A stretch of DNA of 64,000 nt from an uncultured Erysipelotrichaceae bacterium (GTDB lineage Bacteria; Bacillota_I; Bacilli_A; Erysipelotrichales; Erysipelotrichaceae): assembly GCA_902775735.1 (NCBI GenBank), contig CACYNH010000003.1, positions 1-64,000 on the forward strand, given 5' to 3'. Below, one piece after another: positions 28,103 through 37,279 of the stretch. A program made the position numbers and the translations under genes. The notes under the pieces are model-generated. The model worked only from the letters and a program-made list of their open reading frames with translations. It ran no database searches and had not been told where the DNA came from. Each line of letters starts with the position of its first letter. Within the stretch, counting starts at the first letter, position 1.

Positions 28103-29893
28103 TCATTCAAACTGGGAAGCGTAAAGGCGGTAATAGGTTCCTCTGGCCGCCATCAGGTCATTGTGCGTGCCCTGCTCCACCACATCGCCATGATCCATAA
28201 CCAGAATATGATCGGCATTCTGGATGGTGCTTAAGCGGTGGGCAATCACGAAACATGTCTTTCCTTTCATAAGGGAGCGGATCGCTTTCTGAACCTTGCG
28301 CTCAGTTGCGGTATCGACGTTGCTGGTGGCTTCATCAAGGATGAGCATGTCGGTGTTGTAGAGCATCGCTCTGGCAATGGTCAAAAGCTGTTTCTGTCCT
28401 TTGGAGATATTGCCGCCGTCCTCAGTGACAATGCTGTTATAGCCGTTGGCGGAGCGCATGATGAAGGTATGGATTCTGGCCGCTTTGGCCGCTTCCACAA
28501 CCTCGTCCATGGTCGCCCCTTCCTTGCCATAGGCAATGTTGTCAAAGATGCTGCCCTGGAACACCCATGTGTCCTGGAGGACCATCGCGTAGTTTCTGCG
28601 CAGGCTTTCCATTGTGTAAGTGTCATGCGGTTTGCCGTCGACCCGGAATTCACCGCTGTCCGGGTCATAGAACCGCATCAGCAGGTTGATGATTGTGGTT
28701 TTGCCGGCGCCGGTATGGCCGACAATCGCGATCGTTTCACCGGGACTTGTTCTGAAGCTGAGATCATGCAGAACAGTCTTGTCAGGCAGGTAGCCGAACT
28801 TCACATGATCCGCCTCCACTTCGCCCTTCGCGTCTTCGAGAATTTCCGCGTTTTCAATATCCGCGGCTTCTTCAGGCTGATCAAGCAGCTGGAAAACACG
28901 TTCCGCCGCGGCCAGTGCGCTGAAAATCTCATTGATGATATTGGAGATTTCATTGATCGGGCCGGAGAATTTGCGGCTGTAAAGAACAAAGCTTGAGATC
29001 TGTTCCAGACCGACGACGCCGTTCATGTAGAGCACTGCTCCGCCCATGCCGATCGCCGCCAGACCGATATTGGAGATCATGCCAATGGTGGGTCCCATCG
29101 TCATGCCCATGCCGTCGGCGTTTTTATATGCCTCGGCGGCAGCTTTGTTGATTTGGGAAAATTCCTTAGCGCTGACATCCTCATGCGCATAGGCAAGAAT
29201 TGTCTTTTGTCCGGTAAACATCTCCTCCGCAAAACCGTTCATCCGTCCATAGGAAGCGCTGCGCTTGCCATAGAGGGGTCTTGTGATTTTGCTCATCCGG
29301 CGTGTGAACCAGATTGAAACCGGAATCGTGAAGATCATGCAGAGAACCAGCGGTATTGAAATGGAACACATGATGATAAAGCTTCCGGTCACGGTAATGA
29401 CACTTGTCAGGATCTGAATCACATCGGCGGAAAGGCTGGTCGAGACAACATCGATGTCATAGGATACACGGCTGATGATATCGCCTGCCTGGTTGCGGTC
29501 GAAATAGCTGACCGGCAGCTTCATCAGTTTATTGAACACATCTCTGCGCATGTTTTCGGCGACTCTTCTGCCGACTCTTGCCATCGAGACATTGATCAGG
29601 AAGGAGAGCACATTGGAGCCAACATACGCCACCAGCATCAGCAGCGCGTAATGGCGTACCAGAGCCATGTCGACATGGCCGGGTCCGAGTCTGTATCCCT
29701 CTTCGGCAACGCCGATTGCCTTGCCGGCAAACCGGGGACCAAGCAGGTTTCCCAGATTGCTTAACAAAGCACAGCAAAGCAGGAACAGCACGACCCATTT
29801 ATAAGCCATGAGATAGCGGATAATTCTGAGCAGAGTGCCTTTGGCGTCTCTGGGCTTTTCTTTTTTGCCGCCGCGGTCACCTCTTCCGGGCAT
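28103..29893 (-). CDS. ABC exporter half-transporter, consensus-site subunit
   Basis: A 596-residue exporter half. The membrane domain covers about 30-330. The ATPase has Walker A GHTGAGKTT, the signature ISKGQKQ and Walker B MLILDEATSNVDT with the catalytic Glu. It opens with a Gly/Lys/Arg-rich leader (PGRGDRGGKKEKPRD). ATG 29893 is fixed by AGGAGG eight bases upstream. Partner of 29909-31672, which has Asp in the equivalent position, so the pair forms a heterodimeric drug or peptide exporter under the MarR regulator at 31669. Confidence 0.9.
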   Translation of the reverse strand: MPGRGDRGGKKEKPRDAKGTLLRIIRYLMAYKWVVLFLLCCALLSNLGNLLGPRFAGKAIGVAEEGYRLGPGHVDMALVRHYALLMLVAYVGSNVLSFLINVSMARVGRRVAENMRRDVFNKLMKLPVSYFDRNQAGDIISRVSYDIDVVSTSLSADVIQILTSVITVTGSFIIMCSISIPLVLCMIFTIPVSIWFTRRMSKITRPLYGKRSASYGRMNGFAEEMFTGQKTILAYAHEDVSAKEFSQINKAAAEAYKNADGMGMTMGPTIGMISNIGLAAIGMGGAVLYMNGVVGLEQISSFVLYSRKFSGPINEISNIINEIFSALAAAERVFQLLDQPEEAADIENAEILEDAKGEVEADHVKFGYLPDKTVLHDLSFRTSPGETIAIVGHTGAGKTTIINLLMRFYDPDSGEFRVDGKPHDTYTMESLRRNYAMVLQDTWVFQGSIFDNIAYGKEGATMDEVVEAAKAARIHTFIMRSANGYNSIVTEDGGNISKGQKQLLTIARAMLYNTDMLILDEATSNVDTATERKVQKAIRSLMKGKTCFVIAHRLSTIQNADHILVMDHGDVVEQGTHNDLMAARGTYYRLYASQFE

Positions 29894-29908
29894 AAGCTGC
29901 ACCTCCTT

Positions 29909-31672
29909 TCATTCGTTCATATCCCCCATCTGGATTTCATAGGTTTCCCGATAGGCTTCGCATTCTTTCAGCAATGTCTCATGATCCCCGTAGCCGATGC
30001 ATTTTCCGTTGTCGAGCACGAGGATTTTGCTCATGTTCATGACGCTTGAAACACGCTGGGCAATCATGATCAGGGTGGAATCCGGATAGTTTTCCGTAAT
30101 CGCCCTGCGCATCGAGGAATCGGTCTTGTAATCCAGCGCGCTTGAGCTGTCGTCAAGAATCAGTATTTCCGGCGAAGCGGCCAGCGCTCTGGCCACCAGG
30201 ATTCTCTGTTTCTGTCCGCCCGAGAGATTTGCGCCTTTAATCGCAGCCTCATAGGCAAGTCCTTCCGGAATGCTTTCGATAAACTCGAGAGCCTGGGCGT
30301 TTTCCACCGCGGCATTGATTTTGTTTTCATCAATGTCTCTGCCGAAATTGATATTTTCATGCAGAGTATCCTGGAAGATCATGTCATTCTGGAACACGGT
30401 GCCGAATCTGCGTCTGAGCTCCTTCCGGTCATATGTTTCAACTCTTCTGCCGTCAACGCGGATTTCGCCGCTGTTAACGTCATAGAAATGCATCATGAGA
30501 TTGATCACGGTTGTCTTGCCGCAGCCGGTCGGACCGATGATGCCAAGACTCTCGCCTTTCCGGATCGTGAAGCTGATGTCATCAAGCGCGTTTTCCCGTT
30601 TTTCACCGGCGAAGTCTTTTTTGTCATGGCTTTCCTTATTCACATCATAGGCAAAGCTGACATGGTCAAAGCGCACAACTTCATCCGGATCGCTCACCGT
30701 GCCTTCCTCCCCGATTCTTGCCGGCTCTTCATCCGGCGCATCGAGCACCGCTTTGATGCGGTCGGCGGAGGCGCTTGCCTTTGAGAGGGTCATGAAGATT
30801 CTGTTAAGGCCCATGACGCCCATGGTGATCATGTTAAAGAACGTCAGAAACGCAAGAATAACGCCCGGTTTCATAAGACCGGCGTTGACCCGCATGGCAC
30901 CGATGAACACGACCGCGGTCAGGCCGATATTGAGCGCCATCTGCATGAGCGGAAAGGGAATCGCCATGACTGTCGCCGCCGCGATGTCACTGGAGGCCAT
31001 CTCATGGTTGGCAGACGCGAAGCGTCCCATTTCATAGGATTCCTTGCTTAATGCCTTGACCACCCGGATGCCGGTGATATTCTCACGCATTAAGCGCACC
31101 ACCACGTCGAGCTTCTGCTGAACCCTGCGGTACATCGGAATGCCGCGTGAAGAGACAAACAGAACCACCGCCAGCAGCACCGGCAGGATGACAATCATGA
31201 TCATTGCCATTGAAAAATCCATGAAGCTTGCGACAAGAACGCCGCCCACCAGCATGATCGGCGCCCTGACGCATAAAGTCTGGAACTGCTGGACCGCCGA
31301 CTGCACGTTATAGCTGTCACTGGTCATTCTTGAGATCAGTGAAGGAAGCGTGAAATTGTCAAACTGGGCGCCGCTCAAAGAAATGGTTTTTTCAAACAGT
31401 GACTGTCTGACCTCATAGCTGATCTGATGGGCGTTGTCGATCGCTTTGCGGTTTGCCTTGACGTTGTAATGGCGGCAGATGAAAGCGGTCAGAAACATGG
31501 CGCAGCCCCACAGCAGAACCTGCGGCAGATTTCCCAGCGGCACGACATTGTCGATGATATGTTCAAGAATATAAGGCAGCAGCAGTTCAGACAATGTTCC
31601 GATCAGCTTGATCAGAACCGCGGCGGCAACCGCGCCTTTGTATTTTTTCAGATATCCGAATATCAGGCTCAT
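29909..31672 (-). CDS. ABC exporter half-transporter, degenerate-site subunit
   Basis: A 587-residue exporter half. Walker A GPTGCGKTT, signature LSGGQKQ, Walker B ILILDDSSSALD with Asp in place of Glu, and H-loop IAQRVSS where Gln replaces the usual His. Both changes mark the degenerate site of a heterodimer. It is joined to the MarR gene by ATGA overlap and followed after 15 bases by the consensus subunit. Likely exports toxic amphiphiles or peptides. Confidence 0.9.
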   Translation of the reverse strand: MSLIFGYLKKYKGAVAAAVLIKLIGTLSELLLPYILEHIIDNVVPLGNLPQVLLWGCAMFLTAFICRHYNVKANRKAIDNAHQISYEVRQSLFEKTISLSGAQFDNFTLPSLISRMTSDSYNVQSAVQQFQTLCVRAPIMLVGGVLVASFMDFSMAMIMIVILPVLLAVVLFVSSRGIPMYRRVQQKLDVVVRLMRENITGIRVVKALSKESYEMGRFASANHEMASSDIAAATVMAIPFPLMQMALNIGLTAVVFIGAMRVNAGLMKPGVILAFLTFFNMITMGVMGLNRIFMTLSKASASADRIKAVLDAPDEEPARIGEEGTVSDPDEVVRFDHVSFAYDVNKESHDKKDFAGEKRENALDDISFTIRKGESLGIIGPTGCGKTTVINLMMHFYDVNSGEIRVDGRRVETYDRKELRRRFGTVFQNDMIFQDTLHENINFGRDIDENKINAAVENAQALEFIESIPEGLAYEAAIKGANLSGGQKQRILVARALAASPEILILDDSSSALDYKTDSSMRRAITENYPDSTLIMIAQRVSSVMNMSKILVLDNGKCIGYGDHETLLKECEAYRETYEIQMGDMNE

Positions 31673-32133
31673 GTCTCATCCCCCGCTTCTCTGTTCATTT
31701 CATCAATTGCGGAATCGGACGTGTACAGTTTGTAAAGAAGCTGCCGCAGTTCACTCCGCTCTGATTCATTCAGTGCCGCAAAGAGATAATCATCTTTTGT
31801 ATTCTCGATCTCACGGCGTTTTCTGCGGCCTTCTTCCGTGATCCGTATGACCATTCTGCGCCTGTCATTTTCATCACGGGTGCGCCCGATCAGTCCTTTG
31901 TCTTCCATCTTGGCGCAAAGTTCGGACAGACTTCCCGGCTTGATTCCCAGCATCTCCTGAATTTTCTGTTGGGACATCGGTCCCATTTCCTCAAGAATGG
32001 ACAGCAGCTTCTGACGGGAGAATCCCGGCCTGCCGTATTGTCTGATCTTATGCGCCGTATGAAAAAAAAGATAGGCCAGCGTGCCGTCATCGGGCACTTT
32101 GTATATCTTTCTGTCTTCATCCATATTGTTCAT
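31669..32133 (-). CDS. MarR family transcriptional regulator
   Basis: A 154-residue winged-helix regulator. The recognition region is MSQQKIQEMLGIKPGSLSELCAKMEDKGLI and the wing is RTRDENDRRRMVIRITEEG, the classic MarR pattern. It is the first gene of the exporter operon and overlaps it by ATGA. Two palindromes overlap the -35 and -10 boxes of its own promoter, so autorepression relieved by a ligand is the likely control. Ligand unknown. Confidence 0.9.
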   Translation of the reverse strand: MNNMDEDRKIYKVPDDGTLAYLFFHTAHKIRQYGRPGFSRQKLLSILEEMGPMSQQKIQEMLGIKPGSLSELCAKMEDKGLIGRTRDENDRRRMVIRITEEGRRKRREIENTKDDYLFAALNESERSELRQLLYKLYTSDSAIDEMNREAGDET

Positions 32134-32151
32134 AGAATATCCTCAAAACAT

Positions 32152-32191
32152 GGATATCCTAACATTTAACGCCTTTATTATCAAGGTACCT
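32152..32191 (-). promoter_or_regulatory. Promoter and palindromic operators of the MarR-ABC operon
   Basis: -35 TTGATA (32184-32179) and -10 TAGGAT (32161-32156), spacer 17, minus strand. AGGTACCT (32184-32191) abuts the -35 box and GGATATCC (32152-32159) covers the -10 box. Both read TTAGG followed by its partial complement, so they look like two related operators. Confidence 0.65.
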
Positions 32192-32202
32192 AAATAATTT
32201 TT

Positions 32203-32242
32203 TCCCAAAAAGAAAGGACCTCCCGCTTTATGGGAAGATCCT
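32203..32242 (-). terminator. Terminator of argS
   Basis: A 10-bp stem pairs 32215-32224 with 32233-32242, including G-T pairs. TTCTTTTT follows on the minus strand. Confidence 0.75.
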
Positions 32243-32249
32243 GTGCTGT

Positions 32250-33908
32250 TCACATCCTTTCAGGTGCGCTGACGCCGATCAGATCAAGAGCGTTCTTCAT
32301 CGTGATCATGCAGGCGCTGACAAGACCGAGTCTCTGGTTTGTCAGTTCAGGATTTGCCGGATCAGAGACACGGCAGCTGTTGTAGTAGCTGTGGAAGTCA
32401 CGGGCCAGGTTCTGGCAGAAACCGCAGATGCGGTTGGGCAGTCTGGTTTTCGCCGATTCCGCGACAAGCTTGGGGAATTCGCTGATCTGCTTGAGCAGAG
32501 CGGCTTCTTTTGGATCGGTCAGCAGATTGTACTGCTCCAGTCTTTCGAAGGCAGGCGTGTCTTCCTTATGCAGGATATTGAACATTCTTGTATAGGCATA
32601 CTGCGCGTAGTAAACCGGGTTGTCGTTGGACTTTTCACGGGCCAGGTTCATATCGAAATCCATGTGGGTTCCGACTTCTTTTGAAACAAAGAAGTATCTT
32701 GCTGCGTCAACGCCGACATCCTCGCAGAGTTCTCTGAGGGTAATGGCGTTGCCGGTACGCTTGCTCATCTTGACTTCCTCGCCGTTTTCGACCATTCTGA
32801 CCATCTGGATCAGATCGACTTCCAGACAGTCTTTCGGATACCCCAGAGCTTCCAGGGCGCACTTCATTCTGGTGACATAGCTGTGGTGGTCGGCACCCCA
32901 TAAGTCAACCAGCTTTGTATAGCCTCTTTCCAGCTTGTAGACATGGTTGGCGATATCCGGCGTCAGGTAAGTCAGCAGACCGTTTGTCTTTTTCAGGACA
33001 CGGTCCTTGTCATCGCCGAACTGGGTGGACTTGAACCAGAGGGCGTCGTCCTTTTCATAAGTGAGATCTTTCTGCTTCATAGTCTGCAGAACCGCTTCGA
33101 TTCTGGCGCTGTCGTTTTCATAGAAGAAACGCTCATGAACCCAGGAATCAAAGGAACATCTGTACAGTTCGAGATCCTTTTCGATTTTCGCGAGCTCTCT
33201 CCTGATGCCTTCATTGCGGAAGTATGTGATTCTTTCCTGCGGATCGGCGTCGAGCCACTTGTCACCGTCTTCTTCGGCGATGGCAATGGCGATGTCCTTG
33301 ACATCCTGGCCATGGTAGCCGTCCTCCGGCAGTTCGAAGGGTCTTTCGAAATATTCGTTGTATCTGGCGATCAGGGACTGACCGAGCATTTCAATCTGGT
33401 TGCCGGCGTCGTTGACATAATACTCACGCAGAACGTCATAGCCGGAAGCTTTCAGCAGTCTGGTGACAGCATCGCCCCAGGCGGCGCCGCGGGCGTGTCC
33501 GCAATGCAGGTCGCCGGTCGGGTTGGCGGAAACATATTCGACGAGAACCTTTTCGCCTTTGCCTGAATCATTCTTACCGTAATCATCGCCCTTGTCGAGG
33601 ATTACGTTGATAATATCAGAGAGCGCGGTCTCGCTGATCATGAAATTGATAAAGCCGGCACCGGCGACAGTGACCGAACTTGCCTCGGGAAGATTCTTCT
33701 GAATCACACCGGCCAGATCATTGGCGATGTCCGCCGGCTTTCTGCGCAGGCTTTTGGCCAGACGCATGGCAATATTGGTCGAGTAGTCGCCCATCTTCGG
33801 GTCGCGCGGTCTTTCGACCATGACCATATTGTCTTCCGGTTCAATGTCAAAAGCTTCTTTGACGGATGCCTTTACGGCTGCCCGGATTTTTTCTGTGATA
33901 TCGCTCAT
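32250..33908 (-). CDS. argS: Arginyl-tRNA synthetase
   Basis: A 552-residue class I synthetase that charges tRNA-Arg. The HIGH motif appears as HCGH in NPTGDLHCGHARGAAWGD near residue 136. KMSKRTGN near 381 is the KMSKS-type motif, and ArgRS often has such variants. The C-terminal DALR anticodon-binding domain ends with a LGLVSACMITMKNALDLIGV stretch. GGAGG eight bases upstream fixes ATG 33908. Monocistronic. Confidence 0.97.
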   Translation of the reverse strand: MSDITEKIRAAVKASVKEAFDIEPEDNMVMVERPRDPKMGDYSTNIAMRLAKSLRRKPADIANDLAGVIQKNLPEASSVTVAGAGFINFMISETALSDIINVILDKGDDYGKNDSGKGEKVLVEYVSANPTGDLHCGHARGAAWGDAVTRLLKASGYDVLREYYVNDAGNQIEMLGQSLIARYNEYFERPFELPEDGYHGQDVKDIAIAIAEEDGDKWLDADPQERITYFRNEGIRRELAKIEKDLELYRCSFDSWVHERFFYENDSARIEAVLQTMKQKDLTYEKDDALWFKSTQFGDDKDRVLKKTNGLLTYLTPDIANHVYKLERGYTKLVDLWGADHHSYVTRMKCALEALGYPKDCLEVDLIQMVRMVENGEEVKMSKRTGNAITLRELCEDVGVDAARYFFVSKEVGTHMDFDMNLAREKSNDNPVYYAQYAYTRMFNILHKEDTPAFERLEQYNLLTDPKEAALLKQISEFPKLVAESAKTRLPNRICGFCQNLARDFHSYYNSCRVSDPANPELTNQRLGLVSACMITMKNALDLIGVSAPERM

Positions 33909-33984
33909 ATGCAAAACCTCCCAATTTGATAATGCCCGTTCATTATAGCGAAAACACGGGATTTTGTGTACTGTGCTTACGCAA

Positions 33985-34008
33985 AACAGGAACCGCCGCG
34001 TTCCTGTT
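33985..34008 (-). terminator. Terminator of the liv operon
   Basis: AACAGGAAC (33985-33993) pairs with GTTCCTGTT (34000-34008). TTTTGCG follows on the minus strand. Located after the CBS-ACT gene. Confidence 0.7.
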
Positions 34009-34019
34009 CTGTTTTATGC

Positions 34020-34712
34020 TTACTGCTTTTCCGGCGCGGTCCAGACGATGACCTGGCCTTCTTTTGATGTCTGAATGACATGGACCGGATCAAATCCGGC
34101 GTTCTTCAGAACATCGGTCATTGTCTCAACGCTGACTTCACCTGTCGCCTTGATGACAACTTCCGTGCCTCTTTCCTCGCTGTGGTAGACAGCCAGGCTT
34201 TCCAGGTTGGCGTCCTCATCCGCGAAGCACTTGGCGACCTTTTCAAGAACGCCCGGCTTGTTTTCGCATCTGATGATGAACTTTGTGCCCTGACGGCCGT
34301 GGCCCATCAGATCAAGAAGCGCCTGGAAGATGTCCTTTTCGGTGATGATGCCGACGACTTTCTTATCATCGGTCACAACCGGAAGAACGGAGATCTTCGC
34401 CTTTAACATGGCGCCTGCCGCTTCCTCCAGGAAGACATCCGGTGAAATCGACGTGACATCGGTGATCATGATGTCTTCCGCTTTTGTGCGGGAAAGCAGA
34501 TAGTTCAGCTGGAACATGTCCAGGCTGGTGTTGTTTCTGCCGCTTGACTCGCTGACCAGACCTTCCGTAATCAGGCCGATGAGTTTTCCCTCCTTGTCAA
34601 CAACAGGCAGACGGTGGAAATGATTCTTTGCCATTAAGTCCAGCGCTTTGGAGATGGAAGTGTCCGGCGAAATGGTAATGGGATTGCGGGTCATATGATC
34701 CTTGACATACAT
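34020..34712 (-). CDS. CBS-pair protein with C-terminal ACT-like domain
   Basis: A 230-residue soluble protein. Two CBS motifs fill residues 1-135 (DHMTRNPITISPDTSISKAL and DIMITDVTSISPDVFLEEAA, each ending in VVDKEGKLIGLIT or VVGIITEKDI). An ACT-like fold follows at 140-230 (KPGVLEKVAKCFADEDANLE). CBS pairs bind adenosyl ligands and ACT domains bind amino acids. This AcuB-like layout, placed last in the BCAA importer operon five bases after livF, suggests a sensor that couples nucleotide or energy state to amino acid supply. The target is unknown. Confidence 0.85.
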   Translation of the reverse strand: MYVKDHMTRNPITISPDTSISKALDLMAKNHFHRLPVVDKEGKLIGLITEGLVSESSGRNNTSLDMFQLNYLLSRTKAEDIMITDVTSISPDVFLEEAAGAMLKAKISVLPVVTDDKKVVGIITEKDIFQALLDLMGHGRQGTKFIIRCENKPGVLEKVAKCFADEDANLESLAVYHSEERGTEVVIKATGEVSVETMTDVLKNAGFDPVHVIQTSKEGQVIVWTAPEKQ

Positions 34713-34717
34713 AATGA

Positions 34718-35422
34718 TTATCCTCCGAGGTAAGCTTTTCTTACCTGCTCACTGGCAGCCAGTTCGGTACCAGTTCCTTCCAGTGTGATTTTTCCGGTTT
34801 CCAGAACATACGCGCGGTCGGCAATGCCCAGCGCCATTTTCGCGTTCTGCTCAACCAGCAGGACTGTGGTGCCCTGTTTATTGATGTTGCGGATAATCCT
34901 GAAGATTTCCTTGACCAGCAGCGGTGAAAGACCCATGGAGGGTTCATCCATTAACATGATCTTCGGCTTTGCCATCAGGGCTCTGCCCATCGCCAGCATC
35001 TGCTGTTCACCGCCGGACAGGGTGCCGGCCAGCTGCGCTTTTCTTTCTTCAAGACGGGGGAAGAGCTCAAAGACATTCTTCATGTCCGCTTCAATTCCTT
35101 CTTTATCCTTGCGGTAATAGGCTCCCAGTTCAAGATTTTCCATGACTGTCTGCTGGGCGAAGACCCTTCTTCCTTCCGGAACCTGGGCTAAGCCCATACT
35201 GACGATTTTGTGAGGGGCGACCTTTGTGATATCCGTTCCGTCGAGATATACCGCGCCGGAAGCGGGTTTGAGCAGACCTGAAATCGTCTGCATCGTTGTC
35301 GTTTTGCCGGCGCCGTTGGCACCGATCAGGGTGACGATTTCCCCGTCGTTGACTTCAAATGAAATATTCTTGATCGCCTCAATCATACCGTAGCGGACGA
35401 CGAGATTTTCTACTTTCAGCAT
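34718..35422 (-). CDS. livF: BCAA ABC transporter ATPase LivF
   Basis: A 234-residue ATPase. Walker A GANGAGKTT, signature LSGGEQQM, Walker B IMLMDEPSMGLSP and H-loop LLVEQN. The C-terminus LAASEQVRKAYLGG is characteristic of LivF. With LivG it powers uptake of leucine, isoleucine and valine through LivHM. ATG 35422 is used because the AGGAGAG ribosome site lies in the end of livG. Confidence 0.93.
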   Translation of the reverse strand: MLKVENLVVRYGMIEAIKNISFEVNDGEIVTLIGANGAGKTTTMQTISGLLKPASGAVYLDGTDITKVAPHKIVSMGLAQVPEGRRVFAQQTVMENLELGAYYRKDKEGIEADMKNVFELFPRLEERKAQLAGTLSGGEQQMLAMGRALMAKPKIMLMDEPSMGLSPLLVKEIFRIIRNINKQGTTVLLVEQNAKMALGIADRAYVLETGKITLEGTGTELAASEQVRKAYLGG

Positions 35423-35427
35423 AATGA

Positions 35428-36201
35428 TCACTCTCCCAGATAGGCTTTGACGACTTCCGGATTGTTCACGATTTCATCCGGAGTTCCCTCCGCCAGCATC
35501 ATACCGAAGTTCAGGACGGTAATCCTTTCGCAGATTCCCATGACAAGCTTCATGTCATGCTCAATCAGCAGGATCGCGATCCCGAAATGGTCGCGGACAA
35601 AGCGGATGGTTTTCATCAGATCTTCTGTTTCCTGCGGGTTCATGCCGGCCGCCGGCTCATCCAGAAGCAGCAGCTTCGGACTTGTGGCCAGGGCTCTTGC
35701 GATTTCAAGACGTCTCTGTTCGCCATACGGCAGATTGCCGGCAATCAGGTCAGCCTTTTCCTCAAGACCGAAGATCTTCAGCAGTTCCATCGCTTTCGCG
35801 TCGGCGTCCTTTTCCTGTTTTCCGAATCTCGGCAGGCGGAAGATGGACTCGAAAACCGAGTAGCTGATATCGTTGTGCAAGCCTGTTTTGACATTGTCGA
35901 GCACGCTCATGTTCATGAACAGGCGGATATTCTGGAATGTTCTGGCAATGCCGGCTTTGTTCACTTCAATCGTATTCATCTTTTCAGTGGACTGACCGCA
36001 CAGTTCAATCGTGCCTCTTGAAGGCTGGTAGACCTTCGTCAGCATGTTGAACACGGTTGTCTTGCCGGCGCCGTTAGGACCGATCAGGCCGTAGATTTCC
36101 TTATCATAGACACAGAGACTGAGGTCGTTGACCGCGGTCAGACCGCCGAAATCAATGCCGAGGTCCGTGATTTTAAGGACCGGTGTTCTGGTTTCAGACA
36201 T
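35428..36201 (-). CDS. livG: BCAA ABC transporter ATPase LivG
   Basis: A 257-residue ATPase. Walker A GPNGAGKTT, signature LPYGEQRRLEIARALA (the LivG variant), Walker B LLLLDEPAAGMNPQE and H-loop LIEHDM. Ends with NPEVVKAYLGE as usual for LivG. Its ATG overlaps the livM stop by 8 bases, indicating coupling. Confidence 0.94.
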   Translation of the reverse strand: MSETRTPVLKITDLGIDFGGLTAVNDLSLCVYDKEIYGLIGPNGAGKTTVFNMLTKVYQPSRGTIELCGQSTEKMNTIEVNKAGIARTFQNIRLFMNMSVLDNVKTGLHNDISYSVFESIFRLPRFGKQEKDADAKAMELLKIFGLEEKADLIAGNLPYGEQRRLEIARALATSPKLLLLDEPAAGMNPQETEDLMKTIRFVRDHFGIAILLIEHDMKLVMGICERITVLNFGMMLAEGTPDEIVNNPEVVKAYLGE

Positions 36202-37270
36202 TTTCCGCGGCTCCTTTCTTCCTGTTCGCGCTGAGTTTCTTCTTCAGCTGCTCCGCCTTTGTTTTGAGGAATTCATTGTTGGAGACAAGCATGATCACGA
36301 TCAGCACGACAGCGTATATCAGCATTCTGTAGTTCTGCAGGAATCTCAGCATTTCCGGCAGAACAACAAGCACTGCCGTGGAGATGATGGTGCCGCTCAT
36401 ATTTCCAAGACCGCCAAGCACGACGTAGACCAGCAGCAGGATCGAGCTGTTGAAGTCGAACTTTGTCGCGACAAAGGAAGAATAGTTCAGCGCGTACAGC
36501 GCACCGGCAGCTCCGCCAAGGCATGAGGAGATGACGAAGGCCAGTGTTTTTGTGCGGGAGATGGAAATGCCGATGGACTCGGCGGCGATCCGGTTGTCCC
36601 TTGCGGCGGTGATCGCCCTTCCGCTGCGGCTGTCGATCAGGTTATAGACAATCAGCAGCGTCAGAACAACGAGGATGAATCCGGCGGTAAATGTCGAAAC
36701 GGTTGAAACGCCGGTTGCCCCCATCGGACCTGAAATCAGCATCTTTCCGCCTTCGGCAAGTTCGATCGTGTTGGTGACAAAGGCAAAATGCAGACCTTTG
36801 GAATCAATGCCGCAGTACAGGTTGTTGATCAGCGACATGATGATCTGGCCGAACGCCAGTGTGACGATCGCGAGATAGTCGCCCTGCAGCTTGAGAACCG
36901 GAACACTGATCAGCCAGCCGACAGCGGCAGCCATGGCTGCTCCGGCAAGAATGCAGAGAATCAATACCGGAATTCCGGTGATCCCATTGGCATTGAGGAT
37001 ACCGGCAAGAATCACGGAAGTGAAAGCGCCGATGCTCATAAAGCCGGCCTGCCCCAGGTTCAGTTCACCCGAGAAACCGACATTCAGATTGAGTCCCAGT
37101 GCCGCGACGATATAGGCGCACACAGGCACCAGCAGCGAAATCAGAAGACGGGAAAGATTTCCGCTCATGATCATCGCCTGCAGGATGACATAGGCAAGGA
37201 TCACGATCAGAAGACTGACCGTGCGTCCGCGGCGTTTGGGTGAAAACATTGAATTCATTAATCCTTTCAT
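36194..37270 (-). CDS. livM: BCAA ABC transporter permease LivM
   Basis: A 358-residue integral membrane subunit. It has the family block GLNLNVGFSGELNLGQAGFM, then LKLQGDYLAIVTLAFGQI and RDNRIAAESIGISISRTK, the EAA-like contact with the ATPases. A basic N-terminus (MKGLMNSMFSPKRRGR) precedes the first helix. The start ATG 37270 follows AGGTGA located at the livH stop. Confidence 0.93.
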   Translation of the reverse strand: MKGLMNSMFSPKRRGRTVSLLIVILAYVILQAMIMSGNLSRLLISLLVPVCAYIVAALGLNLNVGFSGELNLGQAGFMSIGAFTSVILAGILNANGITGIPVLILCILAGAAMAAAVGWLISVPVLKLQGDYLAIVTLAFGQIIMSLINNLYCGIDSKGLHFAFVTNTIELAEGGKMLISGPMGATGVSTVSTFTAGFILVVLTLLIVYNLIDSRSGRAITAARDNRIAAESIGISISRTKTLAFVISSCLGGAAGALYALNYSSFVATKFDFNSSILLLVYVVLGGLGNMSGTIISTAVLVVLPEMLRFLQNYRMLIYAVVLIVIMLVSNNEFLKTKAEQLKKKLSANRKKGAAENV

Positions 37271-37279
37271 CCTGTTCAC

